NCBI GenBank assembly: GCA_963796485.1
Contig: CAWCLV010000004.1
Coordinates: forward strand, 248,001-312,000
Length of the DNA stretch: 64,000 nt
From: CAWCDJ01 sp963796485
GTDB lineage: Bacteria; Acidobacteriota; Terriglobia; Bryobacterales; Bryobacteraceae
Direction: 5' to 3'
Positions 49,501 through 58,854 of the stretch are shown here, in pieces. Numbering within the stretch: the stretch's first letter is position 1; the number at the start of each line of letters is the position of its first letter. Both the position numbers and the translations under genes were made by a program. A model generated the notes under the pieces. That model searched no databases. It was not told where the DNA came from and was given only the letters and a program-made list of their open reading frames with translations.

Positions 49501-51801
49501 ATGACCGATCCCGAACTGCTGGCTCACATCTCCGGCCTGCCGCATGCCCGGAGTAATTTCAAACACCTGGTTCGGGAGCTGGGCGCCCGCGGAACGAAAC
49601 GGGTGGAACTGGAAACCGCACTCGCGCGGCTTACGGAGCGCGGCGACCTGATCGAACTGCGTTCGGGACAATTTGTGGTAACCGCCCGCAGCCGTGAATA
49701 CACTATCGGGCGGTTGAACATGCACCGCGACGGCTATGGGTTCGTGATCCCGGAACGGCCGGTAGCAGGCCTCGCCGGAGACGTTTTCATTCCGCCGGAT
49801 TCGGCCGAAAAGGCGATGCACGGGGACAGGGTGCTGGCGCGAATTGCGCGGATCGAAGCCGGCGGGCGCGCGGATGGCGAGATCGTCAAGATCCTGAAGC
49901 GCGCCAATCCGACGGTGGTGGGCGAGTTTCGGGTCGGGCGGCGCGGACAATACGTTGTGCCCCACGACGACCGCATCCGGCAATGGATCGACATTCCCGA
50001 AGGCCTGGAATTCCCCCCGCCGGAACAGTCGGTGGACCGCATCGGGGTGAAACCCGTACAGGTTTCTTCTATCGGCGAACTGGACGGGATGGTGGTGAAC
50101 GTCGAGTTGCTCGAATTCCCGGAGAAGGGCGAGGGACCGGTAGGACGGGTGATCGAGATTCTGGGCAACCCCGACGATTTCGGCGTGGATGTGGAGATCG
50201 TCATCCGCAAACACCATCTGCCGAACCGGTTTCCTCCGGAAGTGGTGGACCAGGCACAAGCCGTACCGCTGGTCATCACCGCGAAAGAGATCGCGGGGCG
50301 CCGGGATTTCCGGGCGATGGATATCGTCACAATCGACGGCGAAACGGCGCGTGACTTCGACGATGCCGTGTGGGTGGACCGCGGTCCGAACGGCAACTAC
50401 CTGCTCCACGTACACATCGCCGACGTGAGCCACTACGTAGCGCCCGGAACGCCGATCGACGTGGAAGCGCGGCTGCGCGGCACCAGCGTCTACTTCCCGG
50501 ACCGCGCGATTCCGATGCTGCCTTTCGAGCTCTCGACGAATATCTGCTCGCTGAACCCGAACGTAGACCGGCTGGTGCTCTCGGCGCTGCTGGAAATCGA
50601 CCACCAGGGAGAGATCGCACGGCAGGAGTTCACGGCAGGCGTGATTTGCAGCAAAGAGCGGATGACGTACACCAGCGTCCACCTGCTGCTGGAAGGCGAC
50701 GAAGCGCTGCGCGAGCGCTACCGCCCGCTGGTGGCGCGGTTCGAACTGATGCGCGAACTGGCCGACGTGCTGAACCGGAAGCGCGTGCGGCGCGGCTCGA
50801 TCGACTTTGATCTTCCGGAGCCGCTCATCGAATTCGACGAGTTCGGCGCGATGACCGGGGTCACGCGGGCGCCACGGAATATCGCGCACCGGATCATCGA
50901 GGAGTTCATGCTGGCCGCCAACGAAGCGGTGGCGTCGCACCTGGAAAACACGCTCGCGGCGTCCATCTACCGGATCCACGAGAAGCCGGACCCGAAGCGC
51001 GTGATGGATTTCGAGGAGGTGGCGGCGCATTTCGGCGTGTCATTGGGAAGCGGTGTGACCGCGCGGAGGCTCGCCTACACAGACCGGCGGCGCGACGGCT
51101 CGAAGAAACGCCGCGAGATCACGCTGGCGGACTCTTCCGGCGGCTTAAGTTCGCGCAATTACCAGCGGCTGGTGGCGAAGATCGAAGGGAAACCCGAGGA
51201 GCGGATTCTCAGCTACCTGATGCTGCGTTCGCTGAAACAGGCTCGGTACAGCACGGAAAACGTGGGGCATTTCGCGCTCGCCGCCGGCACGTACACGCAT
51301 TTCACATCTCCGATCCGCCGCTACCCCGACCTGGCGGTGCACCGGCTACTCCGCGCGGAACTCCTCGGGCAAACCGATCAGGCGGCGGGCGAAACCGAGT
51401 TGAGCGAGATCGCGGAGGAATCGTCGCAATCGGAGCGGCGCGCGGCCGATGCGGAACGCGAGCTCGTGGAGTGGAAGAAAGTCCGCTTCATGGCGGACCG
51501 GGTGGGGCAGGAATTCGCCGGCCTGGCGATCAGCGTAACGAAGTACGGCGTGTTCGTGGAATTGACCGATCTTTTCGTGGAGGGTTTGGTCCCGATCGAC
51601 ACCCTGCCGGGGGACCAGTACACGTACCAGGAGAGCGTTCACAAAATCGTGGGCAAACGGTCGCGGCGGGAATTCGCGATCGGCGACCAGGTACGCGTGT
51701 TCCTGGACCGTGTAGACGCCAACGAGCGCAAGCTGCAGTTCGCGCTGGTGGAGGAGACGGGCAAGCGGCCGGCACGTTCGCGAAAGCGGCCCGCCTGGTG
51801 A
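49501..51801 (+). CDS. rnr: Ribonuclease R
   Basis: 766 aa. N-terminal winged helix (DPELLAHISGL...), cold-shock-like OB domains (MHRDGYGFVIPERP...), the RNB catalytic core with ETARDFDDAVWVDR (metal-binding Asp cluster) and YFPDRAIPMLPFELSTNICSL, then TYTHFTSPIRRYPDLAVHR. The C-terminal S1 domain is ISVTKYGVFVELTDLFVEGL, and the protein ends in a basic tail (ARSRKRPAW). It degrades structured RNA 3'-5', as in trans-translation and rRNA quality control. Confidence 0.96.
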   Translation: MTDPELLAHISGLPHARSNFKHLVRELGARGTKRVELETALARLTERGDLIELRSGQFVVTARSREYTIGRLNMHRDGYGFVIPERPVAGLAGDVFIPPDSAEKAMHGDRVLARIARIEAGGRADGEIVKILKRANPTVVGEFRVGRRGQYVVPHDDRIRQWIDIPEGLEFPPPEQSVDRIGVKPVQVSSIGELDGMVVNVELLEFPEKGEGPVGRVIEILGNPDDFGVDVEIVIRKHHLPNRFPPEVVDQAQAVPLVITAKEIAGRRDFRAMDIVTIDGETARDFDDAVWVDRGPNGNYLLHVHIADVSHYVAPGTPIDVEARLRGTSVYFPDRAIPMLPFELSTNICSLNPNVDRLVLSALLEIDHQGEIARQEFTAGVICSKERMTYTSVHLLLEGDEALRERYRPLVARFELMRELADVLNRKRVRRGSIDFDLPEPLIEFDEFGAMTGVTRAPRNIAHRIIEEFMLAANEAVASHLENTLAASIYRIHEKPDPKRVMDFEEVAAHFGVSLGSGVTARRLAYTDRRRDGSKKRREITLADSSGGLSSRNYQRLVAKIEGKPEERILSYLMLRSLKQARYSTENVGHFALAAGTYTHFTSPIRRYPDLAVHRLLRAELLGQTDQAAGETELSEIAEESSQSERRAADAERELVEWKKVRFMADRVGQEFAGLAISVTKYGVFVELTDLFVEGLVPIDTLPGDQYTYQESVHKIVGKRSRREFAIGDQVRVFLDRVDANERKLQFALVEETGKRPARSRKRPAW

Positions 51802-51846
51802 TGGCCAGGGCGCTGTTCCATGATCTCGCGACGATACACTGAGGAG

Positions 51847-52566
51847 ATGGCGCGAACAGACGAGGTCTGGAAAGAATCTTCCCTGGCGGCGACTTACCTG
51901 GAGGGCGTGCGAGCGGCGATCCCTCTGGCCCAGGAACAGATCGATGTGATGCTGCGGCTGATCGCGGCGTGCGGCCGGCCCATCCGCCGGGTGCTCGATT
52001 TAGGGTGCGGCGACGGCGTGCTGGCGGGCGCCATTCTCGATCGCCATCCGGAGGCCGACGCGGTCCTCGCCGATTTCTCCGAACCGATGCTCGATGCGGC
52101 TCGAAAACGGCTCGCAGCCCGGCACGGCACCGCGCGTTTCGTGAAAACCGATTATGGAGATGCAGGCTGGGTATCCGCCGTGCGGGATTTCGGGCCGTTC
52201 GACGCGGTGGTGTCCGGGTATTCGATCCACCATCAACCGGATTGCCGGAAGCGGGAAGTATATGCCGAGATCTTCCGGCTTATGGAGCCGGGAGGCATTT
52301 TTCTGAACGTGGAGCATGTCTCGTCGCCGTCCGAATGGATCACTTCCTTGAACGATGAGCTGTTCGTCGATTACCTGCACCGGTTTCATCGCGAGAAATC
52401 CCGCTCCGAGGTGGCGGCGACATACTACCACCGCCCCGACAAGTCGGCCAACATCCTGGCGCCCATGGAGTCGCAGTGCCAGTGGCTGCGCGAGGTCGGA
52501 TTCCACGATGTCGATTGCTTTCTGAAAATCTTCGAGCTCGCCGTATTCGGCGGGCGCAAGCCGTAG
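51847..52566 (+). CDS. Class I SAM-dependent methyltransferase
   Basis: 239 aa from the ATG at 51847, with GAGGAG immediately upstream. SAM motif I is VLDLGCGDGVLAGAILD, the acidic residue lies in AVLADFSEPMLDAARKRL, and motif IV-like FDAVVSGYSIHH and LMEPGGIFLNVEHV are present. It is the Methyltransf_12/25 type of small-molecule methyltransferase; the substrate is unknown. It lies 45 bp after rnr and ends 4 bp from the convergent LarA-like gene. Confidence 0.88.
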   Translation: MARTDEVWKESSLAATYLEGVRAAIPLAQEQIDVMLRLIAACGRPIRRVLDLGCGDGVLAGAILDRHPEADAVLADFSEPMLDAARKRLAARHGTARFVKTDYGDAGWVSAVRDFGPFDAVVSGYSIHHQPDCRKREVYAEIFRLMEPGGIFLNVEHVSSPSEWITSLNDELFVDYLHRFHREKSRSEVAATYYHRPDKSANILAPMESQCQWLREVGFHDVDCFLKIFELAVFGGRKP

Positions 52567-52570
52567 CAGC

Positions 52571-53842
52571 TCAGAGCAGGTTCCCGGCGGCATCGTAAGG
52601 CAGTGTGCGCGGGTTTTCCTCGACCGTGACCGACCCATCCTTGCGCACCTCTTCGATGAGCGACTCGGAGATCCACATTTCGGACAATTCGGCGGTGTTG
52701 CGGATGCGGCATACCCGCGCATCCATCCCGCCCAGCGCGGAGTACATGCCGACCTCGATGGCATCGCGGTCATTATCCAGGGCCAGGGGAAACGGACCTT
52801 CGCGGGTCGTGTTATCCGGCTCGGTAGCAGTTAGTAAGTTGACGTAAGTGACCGCCTGATCGTAGACATCGAGAACGCGCCGGGTCGTAAAATCGACCAA
52901 TCCCAGGCCCATGCCATTACCCAGCGACGGACTGGTGAGCGAGAGCGCGACGATCCGCTTGATGTCAGGGCGGTGCGGCCCTTTGCCGGTGGCACGGTAA
53001 TGGCCTATCACGTTGAGATCCATGCCGCTTCCCGAAACTGTTTTGCCAATTTCGTCCGCAATCAGCAGATCCAGCTTTTCGAACGGCAGCTTTGCCAGAT
53101 AAGTCCTGGCCACTTTCAACAGGCGCTGGTCGGATTCGAGAAATGCCTCATAGGTAGGGGGCACAACCTCCACGATGACGGGCCGGCGGTAGCCGTTTTC
53201 CACGACGGCAACTCCGAAAAGAATCTTGGCTTGCCCCAGCACGACCTGCGAAACATACCGTACCGAATCCCACAGCCCATGGCTGTGCGCCTGTTCGGCG
53301 CCCTTCTGCTTACCGAGCCCGATGGTGGTCATCTTCAGAAGACCGGATGCCAGCCCTTCCGCGGATTCCGGGTGAGTCTTAGTGCGTCCCAGGACGATGA
53401 TCCCGTCCGCCTCGGCGGCCAGCTTATCCAGGTGCGCGATGGCTTTGTTCTTCGCCTGACCAAGCGCCAGCGTCTCCATGGTGGCGCGCACGGGGGCGCC
53501 GACGGACTCTTCGGTGACGCCCAGCAGGCGAAGGATTTCGGTCTGCCCTTCGGCGACGGCTCCTCCGTGGCTACCCATGGCAGGGATGATGAACGGCTCC
53601 CCGCCCGCTTCTTTCACCGCGTCCACAATCCCTCCGAGCAGTTCGAGCAAGCCCCCCAAACCGCGACTCCCGGCGGTGATCGCGATGCGGGCGCCCGGGC
53701 TGACCTTCTGGCGCAATCCGAGGTGCAGCAATTGTTGGCGAACCTCACGGCGGGGGTCCGTCACATGCGCATCCGGAAGCGCGCGACGGATGCGAGCCAT
53801 GGCGGGCGCCGGGCGGCGCGGGAAATCGAGGTGCGGCCTCAT
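52571..53842 (-). CDS. LarA-like (DUF2088) racemase-family protein
   Basis: 423 aa, the expected size of LarA-family proteins. N-terminal phrases ARIAITAGSRGLGG, PAMGSHGGA and GRTKTHPESAEG correspond to the DUF2088 domain that holds the nickel-pincer cofactor in lactate racemase. The His residues in GSHGG and KTH are candidate ligands/catalytic residues. Nickel-cofactor biosynthesis genes (larB/C/E) are not in the window, so cofactor and substrate are uncertain; other family members isomerise hydroxy acids. The start overlaps the M24 stop (ATGA). Confidence 0.8.
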   Translation of the reverse strand: MRPHLDFPRRPAPAMARIRRALPDAHVTDPRREVRQQLLHLGLRQKVSPGARIAITAGSRGLGGLLELLGGIVDAVKEAGGEPFIIPAMGSHGGAVAEGQTEILRLLGVTEESVGAPVRATMETLALGQAKNKAIAHLDKLAAEADGIIVLGRTKTHPESAEGLASGLLKMTTIGLGKQKGAEQAHSHGLWDSVRYVSQVVLGQAKILFGVAVVENGYRRPVIVEVVPPTYEAFLESDQRLLKVARTYLAKLPFEKLDLLIADEIGKTVSGSGMDLNVIGHYRATGKGPHRPDIKRIVALSLTSPSLGNGMGLGLVDFTTRRVLDVYDQAVTYVNLLTATEPDNTTREGPFPLALDNDRDAIEVGMYSALGGMDARVCRIRNTAELSEMWISESLIEEVRKDGSVTVEENPRTLPYDAAGNLL

Positions 53843-54990
53843 CGCACCAGATCCTCCAGACGGCTTTGAAACGGCGTCAGCACCTCGACGCCGCTCTCGG
53901 TCACTCCGACCATGTCGCAGTGGCGCACACCGCCGAAACCTTCGAAGTAGAGCGCCGGTTCCACGTTGAAGACCATGCCGCTTTCGAGGCGGTCCGGAGA
54001 GTTGGAATCCACCCGCGGGAGAGCGTGTTGGTCAATCGCATTGAAACCAACGCCGTGGCCCGTACCGTGCTTGAAGGCCGAAGCGACGCCGTGCGAGCGC
54101 ATCACGTCACGCGCGGCGGCGTCCACGTCGGAGGCCTTGACGCCCGGCGCGATGCGGTCCAAAGCGGCGCGCCGCGCTTCGAAGACCCAGTCATAGATGC
54201 GGCACTGGCGGTCGCCCGCCGGCTCCATGCAGTAGGTGCGGGTGATGTCGGTCCAGTAACCATCCGCATGGGAATTGCAGTGGACCAGGGCCAGGTCGGC
54301 CACTTCGATCTCCCTGGCGCGCGACCTGGCGTAGGCGCCCCATGCCTTCGCCGAGTTCACACCCGACATGCACGAGACCTCGCCGGCGGCGCGTTCGACG
54401 CCCTCGAAGCCCGTCCCCACCGTGGTGAGCGGGCTTTCGAAATGCGCCGCGGCTTCGGTTTCCTTGAGCCCCGGCGCGAGAGATTTCCGGCCCAGTTCAA
54501 AGGCGATCGCAGCGATGCGGCAGGCGCGCCGCAATCGGTCCAACTCGATCGGGGTCAGGACGGCTTTCATGCGGCTCAGCAACTGGTCGGCCGGACGGAG
54601 GTTTGCGCCATCGAGGACGCTCAGCAGCGCCTCGCTATAGAGGTGCATGGATATGTACGAGGCGGGCTCGTAGCACTCGCCGCATTGGAAGCCGATCACT
54701 TTGCCATGGAGGTGAAAATTCTCCGAGAGCCGGCGCCGGACTTCTCCGCTGTCGCCGGACTTCATCGTGACCATGTGGTCGGCGCAGCACTCGGCAAGGT
54801 CCTGCTCGTCTTCCGGAACCAGCAGCAGCACTTCGCAGTCCCGGGTCGCCAGCGCGACCGAGGTCCCAACCACCGGAAAGTATCCCGTCAGCAGCAGGAC
54901 GTCGGCGGGCAGCGTGCAAACCAGCGCGTCGAGCCCCGTCTCCTTCATGCCGGCTTGAAGGCGTTCAATTCGTTCCACATCGCGAGCCAT
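53839..54990 (-). CDS. M24 (Xaa-Pro peptidase-fold) protein with altered metal ligands
   Basis: 383 aa from the ATG at 54990. A creatinase-N-like domain (about 1-135) precedes the pita-bread domain. Aligned to aminopeptidase P, three ligands remain: D248 (GYWTDITRT), H312 (HGTGHGVG) and E344 (NVEPALYFEG). The first Asp is H237 (LVHCNSHADG) and the last Glu is C358 (VRHCDMVGVTE). A site built from His, Asp, His, Glu and Cys suggests another metal such as zinc or iron, or a non-peptidase reaction, as seen in creatinase. It is co-translated with the LarA-like gene. Confidence 0.88.
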   Translation of the reverse strand: MARDVERIERLQAGMKETGLDALVCTLPADVLLLTGYFPVVGTSVALATRDCEVLLLVPEDEQDLAECCADHMVTMKSGDSGEVRRRLSENFHLHGKVIGFQCGECYEPASYISMHLYSEALLSVLDGANLRPADQLLSRMKAVLTPIELDRLRRACRIAAIAFELGRKSLAPGLKETEAAAHFESPLTTVGTGFEGVERAAGEVSCMSGVNSAKAWGAYARSRAREIEVADLALVHCNSHADGYWTDITRTYCMEPAGDRQCRIYDWVFEARRAALDRIAPGVKASDVDAAARDVMRSHGVASAFKHGTGHGVGFNAIDQHALPRVDSNSPDRLESGMVFNVEPALYFEGFGGVRHCDMVGVTESGVEVLTPFQSRLEDLVR

Positions 54991-55069
54991 TGGCTGGGGC
55001 TTCCTCTTCCCGTTGGTATGGTTGCAGGGAGAGGGCCAAACGGTGGGTTTTTTGGAACTGCCGGCCGGG

Positions 55070-56449
55070 CTAGTGTGCGGATAGCGACATCTGGATGCGC
55101 GACCGGTACTCGCGGGCTTTTTCCAGAATCGCGGCGGAATCGAGCGTGAGAATTTTCCCATCCCGCACGACGGGGCGGCCGTTGACCATCACGTCGCGAA
55201 CGTCTTCCGCCTTGAGCGCGTAAACGATTTGTGAAATGGGGTCGTACATCGGCACGGCATTCGGCCTGTCGAGACGAATGGTGATCAGGTCGGCGCGTTT
55301 GCCGGATTCGAGAGAACCGATTTCCTTCTCCATGCCCAGAACACGGGCCCCGAGGATCGTCGCCATATCGAGTGCCTGGGCCGCCGGGAGGACCTGCGGG
55401 TCGAGCGCAGTCACTTTCTGCAGCATGGCGGCTAAATCCATTTCTTCGAAGAGATTGAAATCGTTGTTGCTGCCGGCGGGCCCGTCGGGGCCAAGGCCAA
55501 CCGGGATTCCGAGCGCGAGCATTTTGACTATGGGCGCCACGCCGCTGCCCAGTTTCATATTGCTGGTGGGGCAGTGCGCCACCCCCACGCCGCGCTGCTT
55601 GAGGATCCGCATATCGGCGTCATTCACCCAGACGCAGTGCGCGGCCACCGTTCGGCCGGTGAGGACGCCCAGGCTATCCAGCACCCCGGTGGGAGTCATG
55701 TGGCGGGCCGCGAGCGTATCGTCGTACTCCTTCTTCGTCTCCGCGAGGTGGATCACCAGCGGTGCGCCGAAGCGGTTGGCCAGGGCGCGTGCGGCGCGGA
55801 GGGTTTCATCGGAGTTGGTGTAGAGAGCGTGCGGCGCCACCGCCGGGACTACCAGCGGATCGTTGCGGAAGCGCTCCAGATAGCGCGCGGTGAGAGCGAG
55901 CGCATCGGCGGGAGTCTTGGCATCGGGTACCGGAAAGCCGATGATGGTCTCGCCCAGAACGCCGCGCATCCCGGCCTCTTTGGCGACCTCCGCCACCACG
56001 TCCTCGAAGTAATACATGTCGGTGAAGGTGGTGGTGCCGCCCAGTAACATTTCGAGACAGCCCAGGCGGGTGCCCCAGCGCACGAACTCGGGAGATACGT
56101 TCTTCGCTTCGGCGGGGAAGATGTACTTTTCCAGCCAGTCCTGAAGCTTGCGATCGTCGGCGATGCCGCGGAACAGCGACATGGCCGCGTGGGTGTGGGT
56201 ATTGACCAACCCCGGAGTAATGATGGCATCGGGCCGGTCGAGCCGCTGTTTCGGCTGGTAGCGGGCGTCGATTTCAGCCTTTGTACCGATGGCCAGAATG
56301 CGGTCGCCGCTAATGGCCACGGCGCCATTCTCGATCACCCGATGCTGGGGGTTCTCGGTGATGACATACCGGGCGCTCCAGATCCAATCGGCCGGTTCGG
56401 CCAGAAGGGCGGAGACGAAAAAGAGGACGAGGCTAAAGATACGAAACAT
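55070..56449 (-). CDS. Exported amidohydrolase, MTA/SAH/guanine-deaminase-like
   Basis: 459 aa. Amidohydrolase metal motifs are complete: NTHTHAAMS (HxH), VIHLAETKKE (His), VAAHCVWVND (His) and GLGPDGPAGSNN (Asp). The NMKLGSGVAPI and FEEMDLA context matches the TrzN/MtaD deaminase group (methylthioadenosine or S-adenosylhomocysteine deaminase). MFRIFSLVLFFVSALLAEP is a signal peptide, which would place it in the periplasm; typical MtaD proteins are cytoplasmic. It overlaps cdd by 17 bp in the nucleoside-salvage operon. An extracytoplasmic nucleoside deaminase feeding the transporter is possible. Confidence 0.87.
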   Translation of the reverse strand: MFRIFSLVLFFVSALLAEPADWIWSARYVITENPQHRVIENGAVAISGDRILAIGTKAEIDARYQPKQRLDRPDAIITPGLVNTHTHAAMSLFRGIADDRKLQDWLEKYIFPAEAKNVSPEFVRWGTRLGCLEMLLGGTTTFTDMYYFEDVVAEVAKEAGMRGVLGETIIGFPVPDAKTPADALALTARYLERFRNDPLVVPAVAPHALYTNSDETLRAARALANRFGAPLVIHLAETKKEYDDTLAARHMTPTGVLDSLGVLTGRTVAAHCVWVNDADMRILKQRGVGVAHCPTSNMKLGSGVAPIVKMLALGIPVGLGPDGPAGSNNDFNLFEEMDLAAMLQKVTALDPQVLPAAQALDMATILGARVLGMEKEIGSLESGKRADLITIRLDRPNAVPMYDPISQIVYALKAEDVRDVMVNGRPVVRDGKILTLDSAAILEKAREYRSRIQMSLSAH

Positions 56450-56819
56450 CGAAAGGCTTCGGGAACAGGTCTTTGAGTTGATAGGTTGCGGTTTTGCCCC
56501 GCGGGTTGCCCATGAGGATCTCGATATCGCCGCAAAACTCCCAGAGGATCTGGCGGCAGGCGCCGCAGGGCGGGGTCAGTTCTTCGGTATCGGCCACGAT
56601 CGCGATCCGCCGGAAGGTATGGACACCTTCGGAGATGGCCTTGAAGACGGCCACCCGTTCGGCGCAAACCGTGAGACCGTAGGTGGCGTTTTCGACGTTG
56701 CAGCCAGTGTGAATGCCGCCCTCGCTGTCTTCGATGGCCGCTCCGACCTTGAACTTGGAGAAGGGCGCGAACGCGTTTTCCCGCACGGCGAGCGCCGCGG
56801 AAAGGAGCGGGTCGCTCAC
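56433..56819 (-). CDS. cdd: Cytidine deaminase
   Basis: 128 aa, the size of the tetrameric bacterial enzyme. CNVENATYGLTVCAERVAV contains the first Cys ligand and the catalytic Glu, and PPCGACRQILWEF has the two other zinc Cys. FSKFKVGAAI at the N-terminus is typical. It deaminates cytidine and deoxycytidine to uridine. The start overlaps the punA stop (ATGA). Confidence 0.96.
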   Translation of the reverse strand: MSDPLLSAALAVRENAFAPFSKFKVGAAIEDSEGGIHTGCNVENATYGLTVCAERVAVFKAISEGVHTFRRIAIVADTEELTPPCGACRQILWEFCGDIEILMGNPRGKTATYQLKDLFPKPFDVSYL

Positions 56820-57652
56820 ACAGCCTCCGCGAGGCGCGGCAGTAAGGCCTTGAGATACCGCACGAGGGTGTCGCGCACCATGGCGCCGGTTTCCAGAACT
56901 TCCTGGTGATTGATCTTTTGCGGCAGGATGCCCGCGGCCATGTTGGTGACGCAGGAAATCCCGACCACCTTAATCCCCATGTGGTTGGCCACGATCACTT
57001 CGGGGACGGTGGACATCCCGACAACATCGGCGCCGATGGTCCGGAGGAAGCGGATCTCCGCCGGAGTCTCGTAGGAAGGCCCGAGCATCGCCGCGTAGAC
57101 GCCTTCACTCAGGGGGATACACAACTCGGCGGCAACCTGCCTGGCGATATCGCGCAGGCAGCGGGGGTACGCGTCGGACATGTCCGGAAAGCGCGGGCCG
57201 AGAGCGTCGTCATTGGGCCCTGCCAGGGGATTGCAGCCTTGCAGGTTGATGTGATCGGAGATCAGCACGAGGCCCCCGCGCTCCAGCGAGAGGTTGATGC
57301 CGCCGGCGGCGTTGGTGAACACGATGGACTTCACGCCCATGCGTCCCAAAACGCGCACTCCGAAAGTTGCCTGCGCCGGGGTGTTGCCTTCGTAAAGGTG
57401 GGCGCGCCCGGACATTGCAGCTACAACCACATCGCGCAGTTTGCCGAAGATCAGTTTGCCGGCGTGGCCCACCGCAGTCGAGACCGGCCAGCCGGGAATT
57501 TCGGGGTATGGAATTTCGACTCGGTCGTCCAACTCTTCGGCGAAAGCCCCCAATCCGCTACCGAGGACCACGCCGACCGACGGGCGGAGGCTGGTGCGGG
57601 TTTCGATCGAGCGCGACGCCTGCTCGATCACAGCAGCATCCCGGCAATGCAT
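56816..57652 (-). CDS. punA: Purine nucleoside phosphorylase (trimeric, PunA type)
   Basis: 278 aa. GVVLGSGLGAFAEEL (phosphate loop), GRAHLYEG, FTNAAGGIN, MLGPSYETPAEIR and VVGMSTVPEVIVANH are the diagnostic stretches, with the Asn of SCVTNMAAG for base binding. It splits inosine/guanosine with phosphate. It overlaps nupC by 25 bp, coupling uptake and phosphorolysis. Confidence 0.96.
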   Translation of the reverse strand: MHCRDAAVIEQASRSIETRTSLRPSVGVVLGSGLGAFAEELDDRVEIPYPEIPGWPVSTAVGHAGKLIFGKLRDVVVAAMSGRAHLYEGNTPAQATFGVRVLGRMGVKSIVFTNAAGGINLSLERGGLVLISDHINLQGCNPLAGPNDDALGPRFPDMSDAYPRCLRDIARQVAAELCIPLSEGVYAAMLGPSYETPAEIRFLRTIGADVVGMSTVPEVIVANHMGIKVVGISCVTNMAAGILPQKINHQEVLETGAMVRDTLVRYLKALLPRLAEAV

Positions 57653-58854
57653 GCCGACATGAAATTGGCCATGGTGCCCGCGGCCACCGCGCGCAGGCCC
57701 AGGCGCGCCAGATCGGACTTGCGGTTAGGAGCCAAAGCGCCGATACCGCCGATCTGAATCGCGATGGAGCTGAAATTGGCGAAGCCGCACAGGGCGTAGG
57801 TGGCGATGGTAAACGAACGCGGATCGAGGCCGGCTTTCATGGGGCCGAGTTTCAGGAACGCGACGAATTCGTTGAGCACCAGGCGGGTACCCAGGAGGTC
57901 GCCGATGGTGGAGGCGTCCTTCCAGGGCACGCCCAACAGCCAGGCAATGGGAGCGAAGACGATGCCGAAGATCTTTTCGAGCGAGGAGGGCAGCCAGCCC
58001 ATGCCGGGCAGGTTGTGAATTCCGCCGAGGATTCCGTTCACCATCGCGATCAGCGCGAGAAACGCGATCAGCATTCCGGCGATGTTGAGAGCGAGGTGCA
58101 ACCCGTCTCCGGCGCCCTGGGCGGCCGCATCGATCACGTTGACGGCGGTCTTTTCGGTTTTGATCTCCACCCTGCCGGCGGTAAACGGCTTCCCGGTCTC
58201 GGGGATGAAAATTTTGGACAGCATGATGGTGGCAGGCGCCGTCATGATGACGGCCGTCAGCAAATGCTGGATCTCCACGTGGGCAATTTTGACGTAGGCG
58301 GCCATCACCGAACCGGAGACGTGGGCCATGCCGCTCGCCATGATGGTGAACAACTCGGACTCGGTCAGCCCGGCGAGGAAGGGGCGAATCGTCAGGGGCG
58401 CTTCCGTCTGGCCCATGAAGATGCTGGCGGCCACGTTCAGCGATTCGGCGCCGCTGACGCCCATGACTTTTTGCATCCCGATCGCCATGCCGCGCACAAT
58501 CCACTGCATGACCCCGAGGTAATACAGAATCGAGAAGAACGAGGCGATGAAGATTACGATCGGCAGCACCTGGAAGGCGAAGATGACGCCATAGGGACCG
58601 GTGCCGCGGCCCAACTGGTCTCCAAACACGAATGCACTGCCCGCCTCGGTATAGGAAAGCATCGCATTCACGCCGGCGCCGATCCACTGGAAGATCTTGC
58701 CGACATCGGTTTTCAGGATGAGAACGGCGAGCGCGAACTGGAGTCCCAGGCCCCAGCCGATGATCCGCAGCTTCACCGCGCGCTTGTGAGTCGAGAACAG
58801 CCAGGCCGCACCCAAAATGACCAAGAGCCCCAGCAGCCCGGTGAACCGGCCCAT
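57628..58854 (-). CDS. nupC: Concentrative nucleoside transporter (NupC/CNT family)
   Basis: 408 aa with about ten hydrophobic segments. CNT motifs are visible: GMQKVMGVSGAESLNVAASIFMGQTEAPLTIRP in the first hairpin/transport core and GTRLVLNEFVAFLKL plus ALCGFANFSSIAIQIGGIG in the second. It imports nucleosides with H+ or Na+. It shares one base with the deoA stop (TAATG) and feeds the phosphorylases and deaminases around it. Confidence 0.95.
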   Translation of the reverse strand: MGRFTGLLGLLVILGAAWLFSTHKRAVKLRIIGWGLGLQFALAVLILKTDVGKIFQWIGAGVNAMLSYTEAGSAFVFGDQLGRGTGPYGVIFAFQVLPIVIFIASFFSILYYLGVMQWIVRGMAIGMQKVMGVSGAESLNVAASIFMGQTEAPLTIRPFLAGLTESELFTIMASGMAHVSGSVMAAYVKIAHVEIQHLLTAVIMTAPATIMLSKIFIPETGKPFTAGRVEIKTEKTAVNVIDAAAQGAGDGLHLALNIAGMLIAFLALIAMVNGILGGIHNLPGMGWLPSSLEKIFGIVFAPIAWLLGVPWKDASTIGDLLGTRLVLNEFVAFLKLGPMKAGLDPRSFTIATYALCGFANFSSIAIQIGGIGALAPNRKSDLARLGLRAVAAGTMANFMSACIAGMLL

